Virus record (IMG/VR): IMGVR_UViG_3300030202_003733
Location: 1-47,190 of that record
DNA from: a virus
Reading direction: 5' to 3' (one strand)
DNA: 47,190 nt
Each line of letters starts with the position of its first letter. The stretch's first letter is position 1. A program made the translations under genes and the position numbers. Positions 28,836-36,979 of this stretch are shown here, one piece after another. The notes below the pieces were generated by a model. It saw only the letters and a list, made by a program, of their open reading frames with translations. It did not search any database and had not been told where the DNA came from.

Positions 28836-29038
28836 TAAACCTTGTAGTCCACTTCGGTGGACCCTCTCTTCTCTATTGGTTTATCCGACTGCGAGGAGCC
28901 TGTCAAATAATTTTTATGAAGCGGAGCATAAAGCGGAATACGTTTGTCTTCGCTCCTCTTCTCTCGGGATGGACGGTAATAAACGCTCATACTATTAGTA
29001 ATTAGAGTATAATTGCCTTTATCCCTTAAATACCGCAT
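28835..29038 (-). CDS. Small basic protein abutting tRNA-Asn (67 aa)
   Basis: The frame overlaps the end of the 29026 gene by 13 bases and its TAG touches the tRNA-Asn 5' end. MRYLRDKGNYTLITNSMSVY and a Lys/Arg/Ser-rich rest. No clear ribosome site, so the start is provisional. An internal TTGACA-N17-TAAACC (-35 about 28899-28904) may drive tRNA-Asn. Confidence 0.5.
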   Translation of the reverse strand: MRYLRDKGNYTLITNSMSVYYRPSREKRSEDKRIPLYAPLHKNYLTGSSQSDKPIEKRGSTEVDYKV

Positions 29039-29220
29039 GGATCAACCAATGCGACTAGTTTAATGTGTCTCAAAGAATCAATAATTTCCGCTTGGGTCGG
29101 ATGTGCATGTCTCCAAGTTGCCACCGCATCATGCGCGTCGTATGCAACACAGTGAGCTAAAAACTCATACTCGCGTTCTCCGTCTGCCTCTTTAAAAGCA
29201 TAAACCGCATATTCGGTCAT
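29026..29220 (-). CDS. Small protein, unknown (64 aa)
   Basis: ATG 29220 follows CGGGAGGACTAGCG. MTEYAVYAFKEADGEREYEF and AYDAHDAVATWRHAHPTQAE suggest an alpha/beta protein with several His. Function unknown. Confidence 0.7.
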   Translation of the reverse strand: MTEYAVYAFKEADGEREYEFLAHCVAYDAHDAVATWRHAHPTQAEIIDSLRHIKLVALVDPCGI

Positions 29221-29222
29221 CG

Positions 29223-29285
29223 CTAGTCCTCCCGATACAGAGCGTACAAAAGAATGATAGTTCCGATTAACAAAATAAAAGTCAT
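29223..29285 (-). CDS. 20-aa membrane micropeptide
   Basis: ATG 29285 follows AGGAGAGAG. The whole product is MTFILLIGTIILLYALYRED, one membrane helix with a short polar tail. The ribosome site of the next gene lies inside its last codons. Confidence 0.5.
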   Translation of the reverse strand: MTFILLIGTIILLYALYRED

Positions 29286-29294
29286 CTCTCTCTC

Positions 29295-29945
29295 CTAATA
29301 AGGTTTACCTTTCTTTAACCACTTCTCTTGCACAAGGCAAGGCTTTGTTCTTCCCACTGGTAATACAAGATACCATTTTGAACCCTTATTGGGCGAAGAA
29401 ATTGGTTTTGCGTTTACTCCTATGACGTAGCCGCCACTAACCAGCGCGTTTCTGGTTCCCGGCATAAACTCTTTGCCCCGTTGCGTCATGGCGATGAGAT
29501 CACCAACAGAAAACTTTGGTTCCGCGTGATGTTCATGCAGAACTTTCTTGGCAATCGCTGACTCGCAAAGCCTGTCGTACAGTTCTTTACTGGGCACCCA
29601 ATCCTCTTCTCTCAGTGCTACTTCCGCAATCGGCACCATATTTTGTCGCTCATATGGTGAGAGACTGCTCTCATGAAGCGCCTCAATGTAGTAGCCAGAC
29701 ATGATGCGAACTTTCTCTTTCATCTCCGGAGTGTAAGACTCCTTCCATTTATTGTACCGTTCCTCTACGCTCAGTTTCTCTGTTTTTATCGCACGAAAGG
29801 CCTTCTTTTGGCCAGGACTTAGCTGTCCGCCTTCCTCAAGAACTTTCTTTAAGGCGGCGACATATTGCATGGCAGCAGAGGTAGCTGTTTTATTAGGGTT
29901 CTGGAGGTAGTCTTCCAGTTCTTCTAGGTCGTAGGCACCACTCAT
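29295..29945 (-). CDS. Two-part protein with C-terminal SH3-like domain (216 aa)
   Basis: The N-terminal two-thirds are helical (LEELEDYLQNPNK...KKVLEEGGQLSPGQKKAFRAI). The C-terminal part from about 144 (KFSVGDLIAMTQRGKEFMPG...YVIGVNAKP...WYLVLPVGRTKPCLV) is an SH3-like barrel. It starts at ATG 29945, just after the upstream stop, in an operon with two other small barrel proteins. Function unknown. Confidence 0.78.
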   Translation of the reverse strand: MSGAYDLEELEDYLQNPNKTATSAAMQYVAALKKVLEEGGQLSPGQKKAFRAIKTEKLSVEERYNKWKESYTPEMKEKVRIMSGYYIEALHESSLSPYERQNMVPIAEVALREEDWVPSKELYDRLCESAIAKKVLHEHHAEPKFSVGDLIAMTQRGKEFMPGTRNALVSGGYVIGVNAKPISSPNKGSKWYLVLPVGRTKPCLVQEKWLKKGKPY

Positions 29946-30152
29946 TTAATAACCCTCCCACAGTAATAGATCCTTTTCGTTGAATGTAACCTCATAGGGG
30001 GAAGCTCGCCACGATTCAGTAAAAGAATCTAAGCGCATGACCCATTTAAGAGTGCAAAATTCTGCTCCTCCCACCCGCTTCTTAGCAAGAATGAGGCCAA
30101 CATTATTATCATTCCCGAACTTAGACGTTACTAAATCGCCTACTTCAAGCAT
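29946..30152 (-). CDS. Small SH3-like protein (68 aa)
   Basis: MLEVGDLVTSKFGNDNNVGLILAKKR is the SH3-like opening; CTLKWVMR and the Leu-rich end complete a short barrel. GGGGTAAAACA precedes the ATG. Common in large phages; partners unknown. Confidence 0.75.
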   Translation of the reverse strand: MLEVGDLVTSKFGNDNNVGLILAKKRVGGAEFCTLKWVMRLDSFTESWRASPYEVTFNEKDLLLWEGY

Positions 30153-30156
30153 TGTT

Positions 30157-30429
30157 TTACCCCATAACAGAAAAGATTTCTACATTATTTAATTCTTTAA
30201 CCATAATGGGCACCTTCTTTCCTGCCTTTTGAAAGAAAATCTCAGCGGTTTCAGCCCAGCGACCCGGCTGCATATCTCTAACAATATCAACTACTAGGCC
30301 GATGTCGCCTTTTTTTATTTGTGCATGCACGCTCCAACGCCGGTCAGGACGCACAGTGGCCACCTGTCCACTGGAGTGATGAAATACATCCACGTTAACG
30401 AAAATAGCTGTGCCAACTTCAATAGCCAT
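30157..30429 (-). CDS. Small SH3-like protein (90 aa)
   Basis: ATG 30429 is chosen because GGAGGCACTG precedes it and because the longer frame would include the TTGACG (30469-30474)/TAATAT (30446-30451) promoter. MAIEVGTAIFVNVDVFHHSS, then IKKGDIGLVVDIV: a barrel pattern. First gene of a short operon. Confidence 0.75.
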   Translation of the reverse strand: MAIEVGTAIFVNVDVFHHSSGQVATVRPDRRWSVHAQIKKGDIGLVVDIVRDMQPGRWAETAEIFFQKAGKKVPIMVKELNNVEIFSVMG

Positions 30430-30445
30430 CAGTGCCTCCACTGAC

Positions 30446-30474
30446 ATATTAACAAAACGATCAGCGTGCGTCAA
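30446..30474 (-). promoter_or_regulatory. Promoter of the 30157-29295 operon
   Basis: TTGACG (30469-30474), 17 bases, TAATAT (30446-30451). It lies within the last codons of the nucleotidyltransferase gene. Confidence 0.68.
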
Positions 30475-31375
30475 ACAAGTTTTCGTCTAAGGACATAATT
30501 TTATCCCTGGACTGGTTCATTAAACTAAACAATCTTTCGAGTTCTCCGTTTCTCCTGAGAACTTTAAAAGTAAGGTTCTCGTTGGAGAACACCCCAGATC
30601 TATCCAAACCAGATTTTCTCATCTTTTTAATTTTATTCTTTAATCTCTTGGCTGACTCAAGGGCATCCTCATAATCGCCGTCATCATATTTGGTTTGAAT
30701 ATTATCTATCTCTTGCATTTTGTCAAGAGACTTTTTGGTGACACCCTCATAATCTATCTCCCCCTCCTCTCTCACAGGTTCGATGATCCATTTTTCGTTA
30801 TGCAGGGAGTAAACGCCAGTGGATACATGCGGTTCACCCACGTCCTCCAAGTATATTTCAACCTCATAGCCTTTTATAAGTATTTGTCGCTTGTTATTCC
30901 ACGCGGAGCGGAGAGAGTTTAAAAACTTTCTGCCCATCTCCTCGCCCACTAACAAGTCTTTGTATTCTATGACTATGTGAAGATCAAAATCAGAATAAGA
31001 GGACCAGTTGTAGTTAGCTAAAGAGCCAGTTAAAACAACATCTTTTGCCTCAATGTCAATATCCGTTTCTTTTAAAAAGTCATTCGCTATTTGCAATAAA
31101 CGTTTTCGAATTTTGTCACTCATTTGAGAGCTATTAACCCATATATCTGGATTAAGTGTGTCTTGTAGTTCTAGGCTAGAGATGTTTAAATTGTCGATCT
31201 CCTCCCTAATGCCCTCAAAGCGTAGTCTGTCTCTGCCAGCACCTTTGGGTTTAACCGTATAAGGGGAGCCAATCTTGGGATTTTTATGGCCCCCCCTACC
31301 GGAAAGATCGTTTTTTCTACGCAGTTTTTTGTACCTTTTTTGAGCAGCACTCTTAAAGGGAGTCGGTTCTCTCAT
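30461..31375 (-). CDS. Nucleotidyltransferase-domain protein
   Basis: The product is 304 aa. The pol-beta-type signature is GSLANYNWSSYSDFDLHI: GS at 117-118 and metal ligands D129 and D131, with a third acidic strand (YEVEIYLED) further on. The N-terminus is basic (FKSAAQKRYKKLRRKN), the C-terminus a Lys-rich helical bundle. Members transfer NMP to RNA, small molecules or proteins; the substrate is unknown. ATGA overlap with the upstream lipoprotein gene. Confidence 0.88.
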   Translation of the reverse strand: MREPTPFKSAAQKRYKKLRRKNDLSGRGGHKNPKIGSPYTVKPKGAGRDRLRFEGIREEIDNLNISSLELQDTLNPDIWVNSSQMSDKIRKRLLQIANDFLKETDIDIEAKDVVLTGSLANYNWSSYSDFDLHIVIEYKDLLVGEEMGRKFLNSLRSAWNNKRQILIKGYEVEIYLEDVGEPHVSTGVYSLHNEKWIIEPVREEGEIDYEGVTKKSLDKMQEIDNIQTKYDDGDYEDALESAKRLKNKIKKMRKSGLDRSGVFSNENLTFKVLRRNGELERLFSLMNQSRDKIMSLDENLFDAR

Positions 31376-32475
31376 TCGCTGTCCTCAATAATAATTTCAT
31401 AAGTGTATATGGCACCGCCCGTCGCCGTGATCATTTTAGTGGCATCACGAGAAATGGAGAAATCAAACATCCCATCCCAAGCGATTCCATCGCCCCAAAC
31501 TGTCCCCTGTGCGCCGTCAAAAGCTACAAAAGAGCCGGGCATACTTAAATCTTCGTACACTAAAGCGAACACTGCGCCAGTGTCACCAACGGATGCTAAG
31601 TCATAAATGGCACCGTCTGCCATCGTGCTCCACAAAAGTTGACCCGCATTATTGACCGCGCCAATAGCGGTGTCGCCCTCCCATGCGATCACGGCAACGT
31701 TGCGTTTGGCATCGTGCGCGACCATATCACCTGCACCAAGCGCGACACGGCGATAACCATCGATGGCCACAGCATAAACGTCACCGTTTGCAAGATAGAT
31801 AACGTCGCTGACTTCATTCACAGAAATCATAGGCTCATTAGTACACAAATCGCTGGGTACTTCCACGGAGACCACACCACCTGTATGGTCACGACGGGAA
31901 ACCTGACAAACCTCGGCAGCCTCAACAGTCACAAAACCATCGGCTGTGACCTTAGCTGCAACCAGACCGGGCACGATATAATGCTGGTCGCCGTATGTTG
32001 GGGACCAAAAGCCAATATCATCGTCGCAAAGGAACATAACGCGGCCTTGCTCGTCATAGTCCACGGGAACATCTGGGCACGACTGGTTTGAAAAGTCTGC
32101 GCCTGCCAAGTAGCCGCCGGGGTTATACTCACAAGAGTTTCCGCCAGACATGCCTAACATGCCCGTGCTTCCATCATGCGAAAGGGCGAGTCCGTTAATA
32201 CTGTACCAGCCTAAAGCTGTTTGAACCGTTGATAAAGTAGGGACCGGGTCGGGTTCCTCAATTTCCACTTCGGGTCGTTCGGGTCTTTCAAAATTAACAT
32301 CACCGGGTAAAAATACATTTGGCTCCTCAGCCTCTGCAAGTTCCGGTTCATTCTCTAAAATTACCGTCTCTTGGTACACCTCTGTTGAATCACCCAAGAA
32401 AGTGAGTTCATTAAACTGTTGAGTTTCTGGTGTTGTCGCACATCCAGCAAGCAATAAAGATAAAAATAACCGCAT
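31372..32475 (-). CDS. Lipoprotein with beta-propeller-like repeats
   Basis: The product is 367 aa. Signal MRLFLSLLLAGC has lipobox LAGC (Cys12). A Glu/Pro-rich linker (about 25-80) is followed by repeated short beta units (for example VKVTADG-type turns, AVAIDGYRRVALGAGDMVAHD, AVIAWEGDTAIGAVNNAGQLLW), as in beta-propellers. No catalytic motif. Predicted at the outer membrane or periplasm. A phage-encoded lipoprotein of this type could alter the infected cell surface (inference). Confidence 0.82.
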   Translation of the reverse strand: MRLFLSLLLAGCATTPETQQFNELTFLGDSTEVYQETVILENEPELAEAEEPNVFLPGDVNFERPERPEVEIEEPDPVPTLSTVQTALGWYSINGLALSHDGSTGMLGMSGGNSCEYNPGGYLAGADFSNQSCPDVPVDYDEQGRVMFLCDDDIGFWSPTYGDQHYIVPGLVAAKVTADGFVTVEAAEVCQVSRRDHTGGVVSVEVPSDLCTNEPMISVNEVSDVIYLANGDVYAVAIDGYRRVALGAGDMVAHDAKRNVAVIAWEGDTAIGAVNNAGQLLWSTMADGAIYDLASVGDTGAVFALVYEDLSMPGSFVAFDGAQGTVWGDGIAWDGMFDFSISRDATKMITATGGAIYTYEIIIEDSE

Positions 32476-32503
32476 TTATCTGTCCTCCATGTTATTAAAT
32501 AGT

Positions 32504-32845
32504 CTAAAATTCTTCTTGTCGTCCATCAGACCAAGTAATAATTGTTTTGTTATCTGGATGAGGGTTTATATGCACCTTTTTAAAATCAGTAAGACTTTCA
32601 AAAATTGAAATCGAACCTCTTGGGACAGGCGTTAACCAGTGTAGTACAACCTGGCCTGTCGCATACTGGACCCCTTCGATCACCACACCTGTGCCAGAAA
32701 CTCCGCTTTCGTCTGCTTGTCGGCAAATAGTGAAAGTTTCAATCCCTCGCGGTGCGAATTTTGTTGGTGGCTTTGGTTTTAATACCTCAGCATTTGTGGG
32801 AATTTTTTCAGGTAAATCATCACCAATTTCAATTTCGTCTTCCAT
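32504..32845 (-). CDS. Conserved phage hypothetical (113 aa)
   Basis: TAGGAGTTACAA precedes ATG 32845. An acidic, disordered N-terminus is followed by RQADESGVSGTGVVIEGVQYATGQVVLHWL and SLTDFKKVHINPHPDNKTIITW, a beta-rich pattern I recall from many phage hypothetical proteins. Function unknown. Confidence 0.78.
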   Translation of the reverse strand: MEDEIEIGDDLPEKIPTNAEVLKPKPPTKFAPRGIETFTICRQADESGVSGTGVVIEGVQYATGQVVLHWLTPVPRGSISIFESLTDFKKVHINPHPDNKTIITWSDGRQEEF

Positions 32846-32862
32846 TTGTAACTCCTAGTGGC

Positions 32863-33081
32863 CTATGCCTCGCCCACGGGCTTTATGTTTTTCAACCAAT
32901 CATCTTGAAATTCCGACTCCATGAGTTCCACAAGAATATCACCTACAGAAACCTTGGACGCCTTCCCGTCTTCCAAGTAACACCAGAGTGTTTCATTTTC
33001 TTCTTTTAGCGCTAACACTTCTTCTGTTAACACTCTAATGGTTTTTTTTAGATCATCAATTTTTTGTTTGCTATCGTCCAT
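32863..33081 (-). CDS. Coiled-coil protein (72 aa)
   Basis: MDDSKQKIDDLKKTIRVLTE and EEVLALKEENETLW form a heptad coiled coil, followed by a short alpha/beta tail. Starts behind TTGGAGGCGATGGA. Its promoter TTGACG (33120-33125)-N17-TATACT (33097-33102) overlaps the stop of the protease gene. Confidence 0.75.
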   Translation of the reverse strand: MDDSKQKIDDLKKTIRVLTEEVLALKEENETLWCYLEDGKASKVSVGDILVELMESEFQDDWLKNIKPVGEA

Positions 33082-33096
33082 TCCATCGCCTCCAAC

Positions 33097-33125
33097 AGTA
33101 TAACACTATAACTAATTAGCGTCAA
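33097..33125 (-). promoter_or_regulatory. Promoter of the 32863 gene
   Basis: TTGACG, 17 bases, TATACT. The TGA stop of the 33122 gene is part of the -35 box. Confidence 0.7.
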
Positions 33126-33796
33126 CTACCCAATAAAGCATTATCTAAAACATTATAATCTAGCTTGGCTACCGGTACGACCATGACAACGTCTTCTATG
33201 ATTGTTGGGTTGCCCATATAGTCAGCGCCGACATCTATCGCAGAAACGACACCAATTATTTTGCCTCTCTTATTAAAAACAGCAGACCCCGACGCGCCGC
33301 TCCAAGCGTATGAATTTATTATTAAATCACCACCTCTTGTATAGCCAGCAACTTTCCCAGTAAGAGTCATCATTGTTTTATCGTTGGGAAAACCTGAATA
33401 ATAACATTCCTCTCCCACGACAACTTTTTTATTGGATAAAGAATATTTTGTCGGCTTCCAATCAGTCAGAGTTGGTACAGACAAAACTGCCAAATCGGAA
33501 TTAGTATCCAGATAAACAATATCTGCCATCAAAAGAACCTTGTCTTTGGACACAAATACACTGTCGGCACCCTCCACCACATGCGCGGCTGTAAGGATAA
33601 CCGGCTTTCCTTTGTAAATAAAATAGAACCCACTACCCTTATATCTTTGATCACCCACATAAGCTGATATTCTTATGGTTGAATCGCGGCTACCCTGTTC
33701 GCTGCCTCGAACATAAAATGGAGCCTCTATCTCACCCAAATTATTATAATTTATACACCCAGAACACACTGCCAAAAGCATCATTAACGCTATCAT
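33122..33796 (-). CDS. Trypsin-like serine protease lipoprotein
   Basis: The product is 224 aa. A lipoprotein-type signal (ALMMLLAVCSGC; Cys11 or Cys14) is followed by a trypsin/HtrA-like fold with a complete triad: His72 (ILTAAHVV), Asp101 (NSDLAVL) and Ser171 (GASGSAVF). No PDZ domain. The size matches single-domain proteases. Predicted periplasmic, attached by lipid. GGGGGG precedes the ATG. Possible role in envelope remodelling, lysis timing or removal of host factors (inference). Confidence 0.9.
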   Translation of the reverse strand: MIALMMLLAVCSGCINYNNLGEIEAPFYVRGSEQGSRDSTIRISAYVGDQRYKGSGFYFIYKGKPVILTAAHVVEGADSVFVSKDKVLLMADIVYLDTNSDLAVLSVPTLTDWKPTKYSLSNKKVVVGEECYYSGFPNDKTMMTLTGKVAGYTRGGDLIINSYAWSGASGSAVFNKRGKIIGVVSAIDVGADYMGNPTIIEDVVMVVPVAKLDYNVLDNALLGS

Positions 33797-33841
33797 AAAA
33801 GAACCCCCCCTTAATAAATAGGGGTTCTAAGTCTTTTATCG

Positions 33842-35095
33842 TCAATACCAAATAATTTTATCAAATTGTTTAATGGCTGAGAAGAATTCATCTAACATGT
33901 TTTTAGCTTCCTCGTCGTAGTCACCATTTCTTGATAGAATCATTTTATCGTTTCCAAACTTGCTCCCACCCTTCAAATCTAAAAACTTTTTATTATAAGG
34001 GACATGCCCAACTGGAAAGAGGCTGGTGTCCTTGCTACTGGCTCCGGGCATGAGGATAACATCCCAACCCATGCCATCCGCTGGGTTGACTAGCATGGGA
34101 TATTCGCCGTAATCAAAGGGTAAAATGTACGGAGTATCTCCGCCAAACATTTTTGTAGAACCTTTGGGACCATCTATAGATATTGTTTGTTTTGGATCCA
34201 TTAAAACCATATCAACCAAATCTTTTTTTGTCGGAACAATAATCTTTTTATTAACTGCCTCGTCAATCTTAGACAGTATATAGGGGGCTGGCGGCGTTCT
34301 TGGTTTTTCCCGCTTGAAGTGCCTCTCTATATCTACCCCAGTTTTTTCCTGTGCTTTGTTCAGCATGTGTGTGTGGGTGCTTAGCCCTTGGAAATCTTTA
34401 ACAAAAGCTAGAAACCTTTTATCTTTATTTGTTTCCAAAAACTTTGATATTACCTCTGATAACCTTGCAATCGCCTGTTCATATGCCTGGCCATCAAACG
34501 GCACTATTAATTTAGTGTCAAAACCATACTTCGCCCAATCCCTCGTAAACAAGCCAGACCTCTGCGCGTCATCCCTAAACAAACCTGGGTTGTCGTACTG
34601 TGGGAAATCGCCCCACTTGTCCTGTGGAACTATGCCTAACGGCTCACTTATTGTAACAAAATACACAGGGTCTATTTCCCCGGCCTTTACCATATTTATA
34701 ATTTGGTTGTATGACTTGTATATACCTCTTGTTGCACAAGCCCAAGGTTTTGTTTTAGCACATGGCACAAAAATAACTGTGCCATACTCCTCAGGCACTT
34801 GGAACGATGCAATGGAGTCGTGCCATTTTTTAATCTTAGGGTGACTAAATAACTTTAGTGTTTCTCCCGGCGTATACGCTGTTAGTTCCGGTTCGAGTTG
34901 CGGGTTACTGTCTTGACTCCTCTGCACTAGGATGTCCCTAAGTTGTCCCCACTCCTGTTCGGTGGCGTAGCTGTACCTTGATTGCTTTCCTGTCCGCAAA
35001 ACCTTGGGTGTGCCGAGCTGATTTTTCTCCGCGTCGGACAACTTACTTATATCTTCATTTATAAAACTGCGCCAGTTTTCAAACAAAAGTTTCAT
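33842..35095 (-). CDS. DUF5591-like protein with capsid-targeting-like leader
   Basis: The product is 417 aa from ATG 35095, which overlaps the upstream stop (TAATG). The start at 35110 is rejected because 35095 gives the shared leader MKLLFENWRSFINE. The body (TVIFVPCAKTKPWACA...IYKSYNQII...VYFVTISEPLGIVPQ...FPQYDNPGLF...) resembles DUF5591/DUF6884-type domains known from archaeosine synthase partners and phage 7-deazaguanine loci. This is inferred from motif order. The C-terminus has FGGDTPYILPFDYGEYPMLV. If the leader is cut, this would be an injected protein. Possible role in DNA or tRNA base modification. Confidence 0.82.
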   Translation of the reverse strand: MKLLFENWRSFINEDISKLSDAEKNQLGTPKVLRTGKQSRYSYATEQEWGQLRDILVQRSQDSNPQLEPELTAYTPGETLKLFSHPKIKKWHDSIASFQVPEEYGTVIFVPCAKTKPWACATRGIYKSYNQIINMVKAGEIDPVYFVTISEPLGIVPQDKWGDFPQYDNPGLFRDDAQRSGLFTRDWAKYGFDTKLIVPFDGQAYEQAIARLSEVISKFLETNKDKRFLAFVKDFQGLSTHTHMLNKAQEKTGVDIERHFKREKPRTPPAPYILSKIDEAVNKKIIVPTKKDLVDMVLMDPKQTISIDGPKGSTKMFGGDTPYILPFDYGEYPMLVNPADGMGWDVILMPGASSKDTSLFPVGHVPYNKKFLDLKGGSKFGNDKMILSRNGDYDEEAKNMLDEFFSAIKQFDKIIWY

Positions 35096-35286
35096 TACAA
35101 CTCTTCCCAAACTTCCATTATTGCTCGCTTCTTAGAATAACCTTTTTTAACAAGCTCGACAACCTGCCGAGCAGCGTTGTTACCTCAAGTGGGGCGTAGA
35201 CCCTCTTTATAAAAAATATCATAGACCTCTTCATAAAGATCACTCTCGTTTAAAAAAGTCTGCCAGCTTTGCATTAAGTCTTTCAT
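35095..35286 (-). pseudogene. Leader-peptide gene interrupted by in-frame TGA
   Basis: From ATG 35286 the frame reads the leader MKDLMQSWQTFLNE, then SDLYEEVYDIFYKEGLRPT. A TGA at 35185-35187 follows, then GNNAARQVVELVKKGYSKKR and a short tail to TAA, which overlaps the next ATG. Both halves look coding: composition, reading frame and the coupled end are intact. Either a single TGG-to-TGA change has broken the gene, or the TGA is read through. TGA is an ordinary stop elsewhere in the window. Confidence 0.6.
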
Positions 35287-35294
35287 ATTAATAA

Positions 35295-36131
35295 TTAGGC
35301 TTGGTTTCGTAAAGCGGCCATTCTTTTATGTCTCCGAACGCCCTTTTCTTTTCTTGACTTACGCCTTCGTCGTCTGTGTTTCTTTATCGCTTCTCCCGAA
35401 AAAAACTTGGTAATATCCCTCTCCTTATCTTTTTCGAATAGACCTAACATTCCAATAAGAACCCCCATTAGCATATATACATCAGCGATAGCAGAGTGCC
35501 ACTGGTCGTTCTTAACGCCGAATGCTAGGGCTAGGTGGCCCAGTCTTATTGATAAGTCCCTCTTGCCCGCTAAAACATCAGCCAAATTTATATAGTATTC
35601 TTCACCAGACTCTGCGCCTGCTTTAATGAGAGGCTTTAAGAACAATTTGGCTACAGTATATGTATCTAAAACATCGCGTTTGCTCATTTTCATGCCGTAC
35701 TTTGCCGCTCTAACAGAGACATATTTCATATCAAAAGAAGCGTTGTGCGCGATAAGTAAAGAGTTTTCATATTTGCCTATAAAGTCAAGAAAACCTTTTA
35801 TAAGTTCATCCTCATTTATGTACTGGAATGATCCGGGGGACTCGCCATAGCGGGTCATGCTCATAATATCCGAATATGACATGCCTCTCCCTTGAAACGG
35901 GTAGCACATTCTAAGTCTGGTCATTGACAGCAGTCTTGACTTTTCTCTGTATGAGTCAACTACTATCGGGTGCTTCGGGTTACTCATGTCAACAACTATC
36001 GCACCGATCTCTGTTAGCTGATGTTTATGGGAATTGAACCCTAGAGTTTCCGTATCAAAAAAGATCCAAAACTTTTGTTTTTTTTCTTCGATACTCCGTA
36101 AAAATAGTTCTGTTGTAGCTTTAAAAAGCAA
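35295..36131 (-). CDS. DnaQ-like DEDDh exonuclease
   Basis: The product is 278 aa. Exo I is FFDTETLGF (D26, E28), Exo II LLIAHNASFDMKYV, Exo III WHSAIADVYML with the His-x4-Asp of the DEDDh class. A very basic C-terminal tail (KKHRRRRRKSRKEKG) may bind nucleic acid. TTG start at 36131 with GGGGGAAA before it. 3'-5' exonuclease, proofreading- or RNase T-like; substrate not clear. Confidence 0.9.
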   Translation of the reverse strand: MLFKATTELFLRSIEEKKQKFWIFFDTETLGFNSHKHQLTEIGAIVVDMSNPKHPIVVDSYREKSRLLSMTRLRMCYPFQGRGMSYSDIMSMTRYGESPGSFQYINEDELIKGFLDFIGKYENSLLIAHNASFDMKYVSVRAAKYGMKMSKRDVLDTYTVAKLFLKPLIKAGAESGEEYYINLADVLAGKRDLSIRLGHLALAFGVKNDQWHSAIADVYMLMGVLIGMLGLFEKDKERDITKFFSGEAIKKHRRRRRKSRKEKGVRRHKRMAALRNQA

Positions 36132-36140
36132 ATTTCCCCC

Positions 36141-36509
36141 TTAAATCTCTTTTAACGATCTCCACCTTACATATCTCACGGACGCGTTGGGCACGCCGAC
36201 AGCCCTCAAATTACTATTTATATGCGGTACAAGAACTGTCTTAATATATTGTATCGCGGCCTTGCCAAGAGACATAAATTTGACTGATGTGTCAATGACA
36301 TAATATTGTTCATAATTAACAGCGTTCTCGTTTTGAGATATAACAGTAACCCCTGGGATCGTCCTGATCTTATTTAACACGTCGTTAATGTCCACGCCAC
36401 CCATTTTATTTAGTCGCAGTACCATGTCAACTTTAAACACCCTGTTCTCAGGTGATTTCCTGTCTTGCTCGTTTATATATGTTTTAAAGCCCTCTAACAA
36501 ATTTTTCAT
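36141..36509 (-). CDS. Leader-peptide protein, unknown (122 aa)
   Basis: MKNLLEGFKTYINEQDRKSP is a leader variant (EGF for ENW) with the INE site. The body KVDMVLRLNKMGGVDINDVLNKIRTIPGVTVISQ looks like a small ferredoxin-like alpha/beta fold. Probable packaged protein; function unknown. Confidence 0.8.
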   Translation of the reverse strand: MKNLLEGFKTYINEQDRKSPENRVFKVDMVLRLNKMGGVDINDVLNKIRTIPGVTVISQNENAVNYEQYYVIDTSVKFMSLGKAAIQYIKTVLVPHINSNLRAVGVPNASVRYVRWRSLKEI

Positions 36510-36540
36510 GGCACTTCCCTCTTAAGTAATTAGAAGCAGT

Positions 36541-36978
36541 TTACTCTAGTTCCCGAATATATTTATCCCAATCGTGTGTTCTATCTTGGGCATCCCTTCC
36601 ATATTCGTCAAGCATACGCACTACTCGATCAGATCCCCTGTTGCCAATCTCAATCATTTGAGACTCCTCTAGTGCCGTTATTCTATAAGGAGAGCCACCT
36701 TGTATAATCATACAGTCACCAGGCATCAATATCCGTCTCTCAAAGGGATACTTTTCCGGATTGGTTAGTGTCTTGGACCTGCCGTGAATTACCTCTATCT
36801 TACCTTCCAATAGAAAAAACACCTCATCTTTAATCTGGTGGTATTTTAGGCTGGTGCTGTGGCCCTTCCTGACATTTAACAGCTTCCCGTGCAGAGTATT
36901 TAGCGCGGACCAAACCACCTCGGATCCCCAGGGTTGTGGCACACCCTTACTGTTTGTGGGCCAAGACATTTTATTCAT
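36541..36978 (-). CDS. Cupin-domain protein
   Basis: The product is 145 aa. The cupin core has VRKGHSTSLKYHQIKDEVFFLLEGKIEVI (motif 1 pattern G(x)5HxHx3-4Ex6G, with Tyr-His in the second position) and ILMPGDCMIIQGGSPYRITAL (motif 2-like). It resembles mannose-6-phosphate isomerase/GDP-mannose-type cupins. Sugar-nucleotide or small-molecule binding is likely; enzyme activity uncertain. Confidence 0.85.
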   Translation of the reverse strand: MNKMSWPTNSKGVPQPWGSEVVWSALNTLHGKLLNVRKGHSTSLKYHQIKDEVFFLLEGKIEVIHGRSKTLTNPEKYPFERRILMPGDCMIIQGGSPYRITALEESQMIEIGNRGSDRVVRMLDEYGRDAQDRTHDWDKYIRELE

Positions 36979-36979
36979 G

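Noticed and set aside
35095-35286. Genome-wide TGA reassignment to Trp
   Set aside because: TGA is used as a normal stop in many ATGA overlaps here, so only a local event is possible.
34688-36213. Further TATAAATA boxes as late promoters
   Set aside because: They occur within coding sequence of AT-rich genes at roughly chance frequency and do not precede gene starts.
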